This document shows, in pieces, positions 1-8,016 of a stretch of 64,000 nt of DNA. The stretch spans positions 1-64,000 of the forward strand of contig NZ_AKJM01000056.1 in assembly GCF_000282335.1 (NCBI RefSeq). Direction: 5' to 3'. Each line of letters starts with the position of its first letter. Within the stretch, counting starts at the first letter, position 1. The notes below the pieces were generated by a model. It ran no database searches, had not been told where the DNA came from, and saw nothing but the letters and a program-made list of their open reading frames with translations. The position numbers were made by a program, and so were the translations under genes. This DNA is from Pseudomonas sp. GM48 (GTDB taxonomy: Bacteria > Pseudomonadota > Gammaproteobacteria > Pseudomonadales > Pseudomonadaceae).

Positions 1-10
1 GCCTGCGAGG

Positions 11-108
11 CTGCGTTCGGCTGCGCAGCAGTCGTAAAACCCTGAGCCCCCGGTCTTCCTGAAGAACCGCGCCGGCTGATCTTACGACTGCTGCGCAGCC
101 GAACGCAG
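11..108. repeat. Long inverted repeat, 27-bp perfect arms
   Basis: Positions 11-37 and 82-108 are exact reverse complements (arm core CTGCGCAGCCGAACGCAG) around a 44-base spacer. It resembles the intergenic palindromes dispersed in fluorescent pseudomonads. Bases 1-365 hold this element and no supported gene; the remainder is the upstream region of the gene at 366. Confidence 0.8.
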
Positions 109-365
109 GCTTCGCCAGCTGCTACAAAGAGCGTGTTTTGCCTGGGGTTTATTGTGTTTCCGGATATGCGTTGCACGAAATTTTCACAAAGTGTCCAAGA
201 CAATTCGCCCGCGCCAACATTGCGGGCAGTAATCAATGGCAATGCCGCCGTTGATCGTGCAACATTTGCGCACCGCGCAATCCCCGGGGCCTGGTATTGG
301 CCAAAAAGAGGGCAGGGCGCAGCTGTATTTTTGAAACTTCAACTTCCAATGGGTCCTAAAACGAC

Positions 366-2459
366 ATGGCAATCCCGGACGCCCTGAATCAGCAGCGAGC
401 TTCTAGTCGCCTGCTGCAACCGACCGTCAAATCGCATCTGGCCTACACGCTGTTGTGTGCCCTGGTCATGATGGTCATGTTCAGCCTGCTGCGCGTCGCG
501 CTGCTGGTTTACAACCGCTCGATGATCCTCGACACACCGGCTTCGACTTTCCTCGAGGCATTCGCCAACGGTCTGCGTTTCGACGTGCGTCTGGTGGTCT
601 ATCTCAGTATTCCGTTGCTGCTGGCATTGTTCAGCGCCCGGGCCATGGCGGCACGCGGGCTGTTCCGTCTGTGGCTGACGATCGTCTCCAGCATTGCGCT
701 GTTCCTGGGCCTGATGGAGATGGACTTCTATCGTGAGTTCCACCAGCGCCTCAACGGCCTGGTCTTCCAGTACGTCAAGGAAGATCCGAAAACCGTGATG
801 AGCATGCTCTGGTACGGTTTCCCGGTGGTCCGTTACCTGCTGGCATGGGCCGTGGGTACCTGGATCCTGAGCCTGGCATTCAAGGGCGCCGACCGTGCGA
901 CCCGTCCCCGTGGCCCGTTCAGTGGCGGCAGCATCGGCACGCGCCAGGTTGCACCGTGGTATGCGCGAATTGCGGTATTCGTGGTTTGTTTGCTGGTTTG
1001 CGTAGTCGCCGCGCGTGGCACTCTGCGCCAGGGCCCGCCGCTACGCTGGGGTGACGTCTATACCACCAACTCGAACTTCGCCAACCAGTTGGGCCTCAAC
1101 GGCACCCTGCAATTGGTGGCTGCCGCCAAGAGCCGGATCTCCGAAGAACGCGACAACATCTGGAAGGCCACCCTGCCTCAAGAGCAAGCCCAACAGATCG
1201 TGCGTGACATGCTGGTGCTGCCGGACGAAAAACTGGTCGAGGCCGATATGGCCGCCGTACGTCGTGACTACACGCCGCCGGCCGACAAGACCCTGCCGAT
1301 CAAGAACGTCGTTGTGATCCTGATGGAAAGCATGGCCGGTCACTCGGTGGGTGCTTTGGGCGGGCCGGGCAACATCACGCCGTACCTCGACAAACTGTCG
1401 AAGGAAGGCCTGCTGTTCGACCGTTTCTTCTCCAACGGTACCCATACCCACCAGGGCATGTTCGCCACCATGGGTTGCTTCCCGAACCTGCCGGGTTTCG
1501 AATACCTGATGCAGACCCCGGAAGGCAGCCACAAGCTGTCCGGCCTGCCGCAGTTGCTTAGTGCCCGTCACTATGACGACGTGTACGTCTACAACGGCGA
1601 TTTCGCCTGGGACAACCAGTCGGGTTTCTTCAGCAACCAGGGCATGACCAACTTCATCGGCCGTAACGATTTCGTGAATCCGGTGTTCTCCGACCCGACC
1701 TGGGGCGTGTCCGACCAGGATATGTTCGATCGCAGCCTGCAAGAGCTCAAGGCGCGTGAAAACGGCAAACCGTTCTACGCCTTGCTGCAAACCCTGTCCA
1801 ACCACACGCCTTATGCCTTGCCGACACCATTGCCGGTCGAGCCGGTGACCAATCGCGGAAACCTGAACGAACACTTGACCGCCATGCGTTACGCGGACTG
1901 GGCATTGGGCCAGTTCTTTGAAAAGGCCCGCAAGGAGCCGTACTTCAAGGAAACCCTGTTTGTCATCGTGGGTGACCACGGTTTCGGCAACGAACAGCAA
2001 ATCACCGAAATGGACCTGGGCCGCTTCAACGTGCCGATGTTGATGATCGCACCGGGCATCCAGGAGAAGTTCGGCCAGCGCGACCACACAGTGGGCACCC
2101 AGATCGACATCGTGCCGACCATCATGGGCCGCCTGGGCGGCGAAACTCGCCAGCAATGCTGGGGCCGCGACCTGCTCAACCTGCCTGAAGGCGATAAGGG
2201 TTTTGGTGTGATCAAACCTTCGGGTAACGAGCAGACCACGGCCATCCTCAGCGACGACCGGATCCTTGTGTTGCCGAAGGAAAAGGACATGGCGCCGAAG
2301 TTGTACCAGTACGAAATGGGCGCTACGCCGCACGCCGAGATCATTGCGGATGCAGCGCGTTCCGCTGAGTTGAAACTCAAGCTCGAAGCGTTCCTGCAAA
2401 CCGCGACCAAGAGCCTGCTGGACAACACCGCCGGTGTAGTTCACGGCACGCCGCAATAA
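366..2459 (+). CDS. LTA synthase-family membrane phosphotransferase/sulfatase
   Basis: A 697-residue inner-membrane protein of the LTA synthase/alkaline-phosphatase-fold family. About five hydrophobic segments lie between residues 25 and 215, followed by a periplasmic catalytic domain. The metal-binding start is the ESMAGHSVG motif at Glu321, the likely catalytic Thr lies in the NGTHTHQGMFAT stretch, and the GDHGFG metal motif is near residue 536. In Gram-positive bacteria the family transfers glycerol-phosphate; in Gram-negatives relatives modify glucans or envelope lipids, so the substrate here is unknown. The gene stands alone and ends at a strong terminator hairpin. The ATG at 366 gives an N-terminus typical of the family. 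The family is sure; the reaction is not. Confidence 0.85.
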   Translation: MAIPDALNQQRASSRLLQPTVKSHLAYTLLCALVMMVMFSLLRVALLVYNRSMILDTPASTFLEAFANGLRFDVRLVVYLSIPLLLALFSARAMAARGLFRLWLTIVSSIALFLGLMEMDFYREFHQRLNGLVFQYVKEDPKTVMSMLWYGFPVVRYLLAWAVGTWILSLAFKGADRATRPRGPFSGGSIGTRQVAPWYARIAVFVVCLLVCVVAARGTLRQGPPLRWGDVYTTNSNFANQLGLNGTLQLVAAAKSRISEERDNIWKATLPQEQAQQIVRDMLVLPDEKLVEADMAAVRRDYTPPADKTLPIKNVVVILMESMAGHSVGALGGPGNITPYLDKLSKEGLLFDRFFSNGTHTHQGMFATMGCFPNLPGFEYLMQTPEGSHKLSGLPQLLSARHYDDVYVYNGDFAWDNQSGFFSNQGMTNFIGRNDFVNPVFSDPTWGVSDQDMFDRSLQELKARENGKPFYALLQTLSNHTPYALPTPLPVEPVTNRGNLNEHLTAMRYADWALGQFFEKARKEPYFKETLFVIVGDHGFGNEQQITEMDLGRFNVPMLMIAPGIQEKFGQRDHTVGTQIDIVPTIMGRLGGETRQQCWGRDLLNLPEGDKGFGVIKPSGNEQTTAILSDDRILVLPKEKDMAPKLYQYEMGATPHAEIIADAARSAELKLKLEAFLQTATKSLLDNTAGVVHGTPQ

Positions 2460-2474
2460 GTTGTGACGCAATAG

Positions 2475-2504
2475 AAAAGAGGCCCTTCAAGGGCCTCTTT
2501 TTTT
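2475..2504. terminator. Bidirectional rho-independent terminator
   Basis: AAAAGAGGCCC TTCA GGGCCTCTTTT forms a near-perfect hairpin with a T run on the plus strand and a matching A run on the left arm. It can stop both the LTA synthase-like gene and the convergent DUF3309 gene. Confidence 0.92.
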
Positions 2505-2516
2505 GCCTTGCGGATT

Positions 2517-2669
2517 TTATATTCGGCCGAGCAAGAGCAGGATCAACAACACCGCCAACACCACGCCGATAATTCCGGACGGGCCATAACCCCAACTTCT
2601 GGAGTGCGGGAAGACCGGCAAACCACCGATCAGTAACAGGATCAGGATGACGAGAAGTATTGTGCCCAT
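2517..2669 (-). CDS. DUF3309 family small membrane protein
   Basis: A 50-residue, very hydrophobic protein starting MGTILLVILILLLIGGLP and ending in a second Leu-rich segment, with a central HSRSWGYGPSG turn. This is the DUF3309 pattern: two short membrane segments joined by a Trp/Tyr/Gly-rich loop. The start at 2669 is chosen because AAGGA lies about eight bases before it; a longer reading upstream has no ribosome site. Function is unknown; relatives are common in proteobacteria and sometimes stress-linked. The 242 bases between it and the SDR at 2954 hold no other gene. Confidence 0.75.
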   Translation of the reverse strand: MGTILLVILILLLIGGLPVFPHSRSWGYGPSGIIGVVLAVLLILLLLGRI

Positions 2670-2953
2670 GTCTATTTCCTTGTCGAAAATGCAGTGGGTT
2701 GACCATGCCAATCTAGGTCAGCGGGAATAAAGTAAATTCAAGCTGCTTAAAAATTTCGACTCTTGCACTTACAGGATAATTCCAGGTTTTTTTGAAGTAT
2801 TTCGAACAGGCTCTTATTTCGTTTGTGGTTGCCTTGGTTACTTCAGGCGTGCCCGCGGTTTGCCCGGGCCATTCAGCAATCTGATGGAGCGTGGGTCGGG
2901 GAGTTTCCTTCGCTACACTCGATGCATCTTCGAGAACAACAAGGCTGTTTGCT

Positions 2954-3769
2954 ATGCAAAATCGCATGATGATCACTGGTGCAGGCTCTGGCCTGGGTCG
3001 CGAAATCGCGCTGCGCTGGGCGCGTGAAGGCTGGCAACTGGCCTTGTCGGACGTCAGCGAGCCCGGTTTGCAGGAAACCCTGAAGCTGGTCCGTGAAGCC
3101 GGCGGTGATGGTTTTATCCAGCGCTGCGACGTGCGCGATTACAGCCAGCTGACGGCGTTCGCCCAGGCTTGTGAAGTCAAGCTCGGCGGTATCGATGTCA
3201 TCGTCAACAACGCGGGTGTGGCGTCTGGCGGGTTCTTCAGTGAATTGTCTCTGGAGGATTGGGACTGGCAGATCGCGATCAACCTGATGGGCGTGGTCAA
3301 GGGCTGCAAGGCTTTCCTGCCGCTGCTGGAAAAAAGCAAAGGCAAGATCATCAACATCGCGTCCATGGCCGCGCTGATGCAAGGCCCGGCAATGAGCAAC
3401 TACAACGTGGCCAAGGCGGGCGTGGTGGCGTTGTCCGAAAGCCTGCTGATCGAGCTGGCGCATCAGGAAATCGGCGTGCATGTGGTGTGTCCGTCGTTCT
3501 TCCAGACCAACCTGCTGGACTCCTTCCGCGGCCCGACCCCGGCCATGAAAGCCCAGGTCGGCAAGTTGCTGGAAAGTTCGCCGATCAGCGCCGCCGACAT
3601 CGCCGATTACATCTACCGGCAGGTCGCCACCGGCGAGTTCATGATCCTGCCCCACGAACAGGGCCGCATGGCCTGGGCGATGAAACAGAAGAACCCGCAG
3701 TTGCTCTACAACGAAATGACGGTCATGGCCGATAAAATGCGCGCCAAGGCCAGGCAATCCGCAAGCTGA
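2954..3769 (+). CDS. SDR family NAD(P)-dependent oxidoreductase
   Basis: A 271-residue classical short-chain dehydrogenase. The Rossmann nucleotide loop TGAGSGLG is at residues 8-15, NNAG follows the fourth strand, and the catalytic YNVAK has Tyr150 and Lys154. The ATG at 2954 is preferred over an in-frame start 63 bases upstream because the upstream residues are non-homologous-looking and the Rossmann strand begins right after MQNRMM. It is followed by a YnfA gene with a 64-base gap, so co-transcription is possible but not shown. Substrate cannot be told from the sequence. Confidence 0.85.
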   Translation: MQNRMMITGAGSGLGREIALRWAREGWQLALSDVSEPGLQETLKLVREAGGDGFIQRCDVRDYSQLTAFAQACEVKLGGIDVIVNNAGVASGGFFSELSLEDWDWQIAINLMGVVKGCKAFLPLLEKSKGKIINIASMAALMQGPAMSNYNVAKAGVVALSESLLIELAHQEIGVHVVCPSFFQTNLLDSFRGPTPAMKAQVGKLLESSPISAADIADYIYRQVATGEFMILPHEQGRMAWAMKQKNPQLLYNEMTVMADKMRAKARQSAS

Positions 3770-3833
3770 TCTTGCCCATAGGCAACGCGGTGGTTAGGGT
3801 GGCCGCCATTGGCCATCCTCGCGAGACATTTGC

Positions 3834-4166
3834 ATGCTCAATTACCTGTGGTTTTTCCTCGCAGCGCTGTTCGAAATTGCCGGTTGCTTTGCCTTCTGGA
3901 TGTGGCTGCGCCAGGGTAAAAGCATGTGGTGGGTGGTGCCGGCGCTTCTCAGCCTGACCCTGTTCGCCCTGCTGCTGACCCGTATCGAAGCCGCCTATGC
4001 CGGCCGCGCCTATGCCGCTTACGGTGGCATCTACATCATTGCGTCAATTGGCTGGTTGGCCGTGGTCGAGCGGATTCGTCCGCTGGGTTCGGACTGGCTT
4101 GGCGTGGCGCTGTGTGTGATTGGCGCGAGCATCATTCTTTTCGGGCCGCGATTCTCCGCGTCCTGA
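3834..4166 (+). CDS. YnfA family (UPF0060) small inner-membrane protein
   Basis: A 110-residue protein with four hydrophobic segments and the family landmarks [29 protein letters not shown] and the C-terminal [10 protein letters not shown]. Length and pattern fit the YnfA/UPF0060 family, which is related to small multidrug-resistance-type transporters; a transport role has been proposed for some members but the physiological substrate is not settled. The ATG start gives the usual MLNYLWFF N-terminus. Confidence 0.88.
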   Translation: MLNYLWFFLAALFEIAGCFAFWMWLRQGKSMWWVVPALLSLTLFALLLTRIEAAYAGRAYAAYGGIYIIASIGWLAVVERIRPLGSDWLGVALCVIGASIILFGPRFSAS

Positions 4167-4320
4167 CAGAACGGCCCTACAATCACCCGGCGTGTCAGAC
4201 TTTTCCGTCAGCGGGGTGGCTCAGGGGCTGTCAGTCTGGTCCGGTTTGCTGTCGGAGCATTGTAGGCGTACGACGGGCCGGGCATCTTCAAGGGCCAGTA
4301 ACCCCTGAAGGACACTCCTC

Positions 4321-4506
4321 ATGCTCGTACTCAGTCGCGTTGTGGGCGAAACCATTTCCATCGGTGACAACATTTGCGTGCGCGTTCTCGCGATCAACGG
4401 AAACAACGTTCGCTTTGGCGTCGAGGCGCCTCAGGACGTCAATGTGCACCGCTCCGAAATCTACGAACGCATCCAGAACAAACTGGAGAAAACCAAGGGA
4501 CGCTGA
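4321..4506 (+). CDS. CsrA/Rsm-family RNA-binding post-transcriptional regulator
   Basis: A 61-residue CsrA homologue that binds GGA motifs in mRNA leaders, usually blocking the ribosome site. It keeps the key RNA-contact residues: Leu4 and Arg6 in MLVLSR and Arg44 in [11 protein letters not shown], plus the [11 protein letters not shown] strand. It differs clearly from the RsmA and RsmE sequences I remember (MLILTR..., VAVHREEIY), so it is probably an additional paralogue of the RsmI kind rather than rsmA itself. AAGGAC lies 9 bases before the ATG and itself contains a GGA, so self-control is possible. It stands alone after a 154-base leader. Confidence 0.92.
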   Translation: MLVLSRVVGETISIGDNICVRVLAINGNNVRFGVEAPQDVNVHRSEIYERIQNKLEKTKGR

Positions 4507-4511
4507 AGGCT

Positions 4512-4739
4512 TCAGTCAAACAGGTGCTTGGGCACGTCGTGCTTGAGCATCAGTTGGCATTGTTCGCTTTCCGGGTCGAAGACAATCAGTGCCTGCCCCT
4601 TGGTCAAGGCCTGGCGCACGCGTAGTACGCGGGTTTCCAGCGGTGTGTCGTCACCATTGTCGGTGCCGTCGCGGGTCACGAAATCCTCGATCAGACGGGT
4701 GAGGGTGTCGACTTCAAGTTGGTCGTGGGGAATCAGCAT
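4512..4739 (-). CDS. YheU family protein
   Basis: A 75-residue acidic protein that begins MLIPHDQLEVDTLTRLIEDF and includes RDGTD near residue 25 and a VRQALTKGQALIVFD stretch, which is the pattern of the YheU family (unknown function, conserved in gamma-proteobacteria). The ATG at 4739 is chosen because GAGGTG sits six bases upstream; an in-frame GTG two codons earlier lies inside that ribosome site. It is convergent with the csrA-like gene, with only five bases between the two stops. Confidence 0.85.
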   Translation of the reverse strand: MLIPHDQLEVDTLTRLIEDFVTRDGTDNGDDTPLETRVLRVRQALTKGQALIVFDPESEQCQLMLKHDVPKHLFD

Positions 4740-4825
4740 AGGCACCTCGATTGGATCAATGGCGCGATGCTACGGCGATTGGGCGAGGACGGCCAGCCCG
4801 GGATCCTGTGTTGTCTGACAGATTG

Positions 4826-4911
4826 CCTTCGCGAGCAAGCCCGCTCCCACATTCGACCGCATTTTCCTGGAGTAACTCGGTCAACTGTGGGAGCGGGCTT
4901 GCTCGCGAAGG
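4826..4911. repeat. REP doublet, GAGCGGGCTTGCTCGCGA class
   Basis: Two inverted copies of the 25-base unit CTTCGCGAGCAAGCCCGCTC(CCAC), at 4826-4850 and 4886-4911, facing each other around about 35 bases. Same class as the elements at 6175, 15100, 16278, 25796 and 32115. Confidence 0.9.
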
Positions 4912-4947
4912 CGCCGGACCAGACACCGAATGTCTCCGCGTTTCAAC

Positions 4948-6138
4948 TCAGTTCTCCGACCGCTGCCCCACCAGGCTGTCCACCGACGGCACCCGCGTAT
5001 CGCTTTCCATTTGGGTGTCGTGTTCAAGTTGATGACTGAAGCGATCCAGTGAGCCCTTGGCCGGTTGCGCATCACTGGCAAACACTGGCGGGCTGAGGAT
5101 GTACGCGCCGAGCAGGCGGCTCAGGGCGGCGAGGCTGTCGATGTGGGTGCGCTCGTAGCCGTGGGTGGCGTCGCAGCCGAAGGCGAGCAGGGCGGTGCGA
5201 ATGTCGTGGCCGGCGGTGACCGCCGAATGGGCGTCGCTGAAGTAGTAGCGGAACAGGTCGCGGCGTGCCGGCAACTCGTTGTCACTGGCCAGGCGCAGGA
5301 GATGGCGCGACAGGTGATAGTCATACGGCCCGCCGGAATCCTGCATCGCGATGCTCACGGCGTGCTCGCTGGAGTGTTGGCCTGGCGCGACTGGTGCGAT
5401 GTCGATGCCGACGAACTCACTGACGTCCCAGGGCAACGCCGCTGCCGCGCCGCTGCCGGTTTCCTCGGTGATGGTGAACAGCGGATGGCAGTCGATCATC
5501 AGGTCTTCGCCACTGTCGACGATGGCTTTGAGCGCCGCCAGCAGTGCGGCTACCCCGGCCTTGTCATCGAGGTGGCGGGCGCTGATGTGGCCGCTTTCGG
5601 TGAACTCCGGCAACGGGTCGAAGGCGACGAAATCGCCGACGCTGATCCCCAGCGACTCGCAGTCGGCGCGGGTGGCGCAGTAGGCATCCAGACGCAATTC
5701 GATGTGGTCCCAACTGATCGGCATCTCATCCACGGCGGTATTGAATGCGTGCCCGGAAGCCATCAGCGGCAAGACACTGCCGCGGATCACGCCATTGTCG
5801 GTAAACAGGCTGACCCGACTGCCTTCGGCAAAGCGGCTGGACCAACAGCCGACTGGCGCGAGGCTCAGGCGGCCGTTGTCCTTTACCGCACGCACTGCTG
5901 CGCCGATGGTGTCCAGGTGGGCGGAAACGGCGCGGTCGGGGCTGTTTTTCTTGCCTTTGAGCGTGGCGCGGATGGTGCCGCGACGGGTCATTTCGAAGGG
6001 AATCCCGAGTTCTTCAAGGCGTTCGGCGACATAGCGCACGATGGTATCGGTGAACCCGGTGGGGCTGGGAATGGCGAGCATTTCCAGCAGGACTTTTTGC
6101 AGGTAGACGAGGTCCGGTTCGGGGATTTTACTGGTCAT
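4948..6138 (-). CDS. NAGGN-system M42 family metallopeptidase
   Basis: A 396-residue member of the M42 (glutamyl aminopeptidase/endoglucanase-like) di-metal peptidases. Visible landmarks are SAHLDTIG (first metal His/Asp), HLDDKAG (bridging Asp), EETGSG (general-base Glu) and a late ATHGYERTHI metal segment. AGGAG lies five bases before the ATG. It is the last gene of the cluster with the synthetase and amidotransferase of N-acetylglutaminylglutamine amide (NAGGN), the arrangement known from P. aeruginosa and rhizobia. Its role is unproven; breakdown or trimming of the osmolyte is the natural guess. A 126-base gap with a REP element separates it from the synthetase. Confidence 0.9.
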   Translation of the reverse strand: MTSKIPEPDLVYLQKVLLEMLAIPSPTGFTDTIVRYVAERLEELGIPFEMTRRGTIRATLKGKKNSPDRAVSAHLDTIGAAVRAVKDNGRLSLAPVGCWSSRFAEGSRVSLFTDNGVIRGSVLPLMASGHAFNTAVDEMPISWDHIELRLDAYCATRADCESLGISVGDFVAFDPLPEFTESGHISARHLDDKAGVAALLAALKAIVDSGEDLMIDCHPLFTITEETGSGAAAALPWDVSEFVGIDIAPVAPGQHSSEHAVSIAMQDSGGPYDYHLSRHLLRLASDNELPARRDLFRYYFSDAHSAVTAGHDIRTALLAFGCDATHGYERTHIDSLAALSRLLGAYILSPPVFASDAQPAKGSLDRFSHQLEHDTQMESDTRVPSVDSLVGQRSEN

Positions 6139-6174
6139 GGAAACTCCTGATGAGTTGAGGCGCCTTTCAGGCCG

Positions 6175-6243
6175 CCTTCGCGAGCAAGCCCGCTCCCACA
6201 GGGAAACGCGATCAAAAGTGGGAGCGGGCTTGCTCGCGAAGAG
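6175..6243. repeat. REP doublet, GAGCGGGCTTGCTCGCGA class
   Basis: Inverted units at 6175-6200 and 6219-6243 with an 18-base spacer, between the M42 peptidase and the NAGGN synthetase. Its hairpin could protect the upstream message or lower expression of the peptidase. Confidence 0.9.
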
Positions 6244-6264
6244 GCCAGTCCAGACACCACAGAA

Positions 6265-8013
6265 CTAAGGCACCACCGGCTGACTGTGCGGAAACAGCAA
6301 ATCCACAAACCGCTCCGCCGTGGGTTGCGGTTCGTGATTGGCCAGCCCGGCCCGCTCGTTGGCTTCGATAAACACGTAATCCGCCTGGTCAGCGGCGGAC
6401 ACCATCAGGTCAAGGCCGACCATGGGAATGTCCAGCGCCCGCGCTGACCGCACGGCGGCGTCCACCAGCGTCGGATGCAGGATCGCCGTCACGTCCTCAA
6501 GAACGCCACCTGTATGGAGGTTCGCCGTACGCCGTACGAACAGATGCTCGCCGGTCGGCAGAATGCTGCTGTAGTCGTATCCGGCGGCATGCAAGGTGCG
6601 CAGGGTTTCCTGGTCCAGCGGGATCTTGCTTTCGCCGCCCGTGGCCGCTTGTCGCCGCCGGCTCTGGGCTTTGATCAAGGCGCCGATGGAGTGCTGGCCG
6701 TCGCCGACTACTTCAGCCGGCCGGCGAATGGCGGCCGCGACCACTTCAAAACCGATCACCAGGATTCGCAGGTCGAGGCCTTCGTGGAAGCTTTCCAGCA
6801 GCACGCGGCTGTCAAAGCGGCGGGCGGCCTCGATGGCTTGCTGAACTTCGTCGATGGTTTGCAAATCCACTGCCACACCTTGGCCCTGTTCACCGTCCAG
6901 CGGTTTGACCACCACGCGCAGGTGCTCATCGAGAAACGCCAGATTGTCATCGGCGTTACCCGCCAGTTGCTGCGCCGGCAGGTTCAAGCCGGCAGCCTTG
7001 AGCACTTTGTGGGTCAGGCTTTTGTCCTGGCACAGGCTCATGCTGATGGCGCTGGTCAGGTCGCTCAGGGATTCACGGCAGCGTACCCGGCGCCCGCCAT
7101 GGCTGAGGGTGAACATCCCGGCGTCAGCGTCATCGACCTGCACATCGATGCCACGACGATGAGCTTCCTCGACAATGATCCGCGCGTACGGGTTGAACGC
7201 CGCTTCCGGGCCTGGCCCGAGAAACAGCGGCTGATTGATGCCGTTCTTGCGCTTGATGGCGAAGGTCGAGAGGTTGCGAAAACCGAGTTTGGCGTAAAGG
7301 CTTTTCGCCTGGCGGTTGTCGTGCAGTACGGACAGGTCAAGGTAAGCGAGACCGCGACTCATGAAGTGTTCGATCAAGTGCCGCACCAGCACTTCACCGA
7401 CACCCGGCCGCGCACAATGCGGGTCGACCGCCAGGCACCACAGGCTGCTGCCGTTTTCCGGATCGTTGAAGGCCTTGTGGTGGTTCAAGCCCATGACGCT
7501 GCCGATGACCGCGTCACTGTCCTCGTCTTCGGCCAGCCAGTACACCGGGCCACCCAGGTGGCGCGCAGTGAGCCGGGTGGCATCGATCGGCAGCATGCCG
7601 CGCGCCTGGTACAGCTGGTTGATGGCCTGCCAGTCGGCGTCGCTTTGTGCGCGCCGGATGCGAAAACCGCGAAACACCCGGGTGGCCTGGCGGTAATCGC
7701 TGAACCACAGGCGCAAGGTATCGGACGGGTCAAGGAACAGCAGGGTCGGCTCCAGCCCCAGTACTTGCTGGGGGGCGGCGACGTACAGGGCAATGTCCCG
7801 TTCGCCGGGCTGCTCGTTGAGCAACTCCCCGGCGAGGCTCGCGGCATCGGCAAAGGTGTGGCCGATCAGCAAGCGGCCCCAGCCACAATGCACGGCGATC
7901 GGCGCTCCGCCGAGTTCACTGCCGTCCTCGGCCAGACGTGCCTGCAAGCGTTCGTAGGAAGGCGACTGGCCGCGCAACAGGCGTTGGCTGAAAGCCGTGG
8001 CGTGAGGTTTCAT
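6265..8013 (-). CDS. ngg: N-acetylglutaminylglutamine synthetase (GNAT + ATP-grasp)
   Basis: A 582-residue two-domain enzyme that acetylates and joins glutamines to make N-acetylglutaminylglutamine, the precursor of the osmoprotectant NAGGN. The first half is a GNAT acetyltransferase, seen in LAVDPHCARPGVGEVLVRHL (acetyl-CoA loop) and the following YAKLGF segment. The second half is an ATP-grasp ligase with VVKPLDGEQGQGVAVDLQ (ATP-binding lysine and glycine loop) and a late VFIEANERAGLANHE metal-binding stretch. Only three bases separate it from the upstream amidotransferase, so they are surely co-transcribed. The family assignment follows Sagot and colleagues' description of the cluster in Sinorhizobium and Pseudomonas. 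Confidence 0.92.
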   Translation of the reverse strand: MKPHATAFSQRLLRGQSPSYERLQARLAEDGSELGGAPIAVHCGWGRLLIGHTFADAASLAGELLNEQPGERDIALYVAAPQQVLGLEPTLLFLDPSDTLRLWFSDYRQATRVFRGFRIRRAQSDADWQAINQLYQARGMLPIDATRLTARHLGGPVYWLAEDEDSDAVIGSVMGLNHHKAFNDPENGSSLWCLAVDPHCARPGVGEVLVRHLIEHFMSRGLAYLDLSVLHDNRQAKSLYAKLGFRNLSTFAIKRKNGINQPLFLGPGPEAAFNPYARIIVEEAHRRGIDVQVDDADAGMFTLSHGGRRVRCRESLSDLTSAISMSLCQDKSLTHKVLKAAGLNLPAQQLAGNADDNLAFLDEHLRVVVKPLDGEQGQGVAVDLQTIDEVQQAIEAARRFDSRVLLESFHEGLDLRILVIGFEVVAAAIRRPAEVVGDGQHSIGALIKAQSRRRQAATGGESKIPLDQETLRTLHAAGYDYSSILPTGEHLFVRRTANLHTGGVLEDVTAILHPTLVDAAVRSARALDIPMVGLDLMVSAADQADYVFIEANERAGLANHEPQPTAERFVDLLFPHSQPVVP

Positions 8014-8016
8014 CGG

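Noticed and set aside
4826..4911. CRISPR-like repeats
   Set aside because: The repeated units are inverted pairs scattered singly through the window, not direct repeats with regular spacers.
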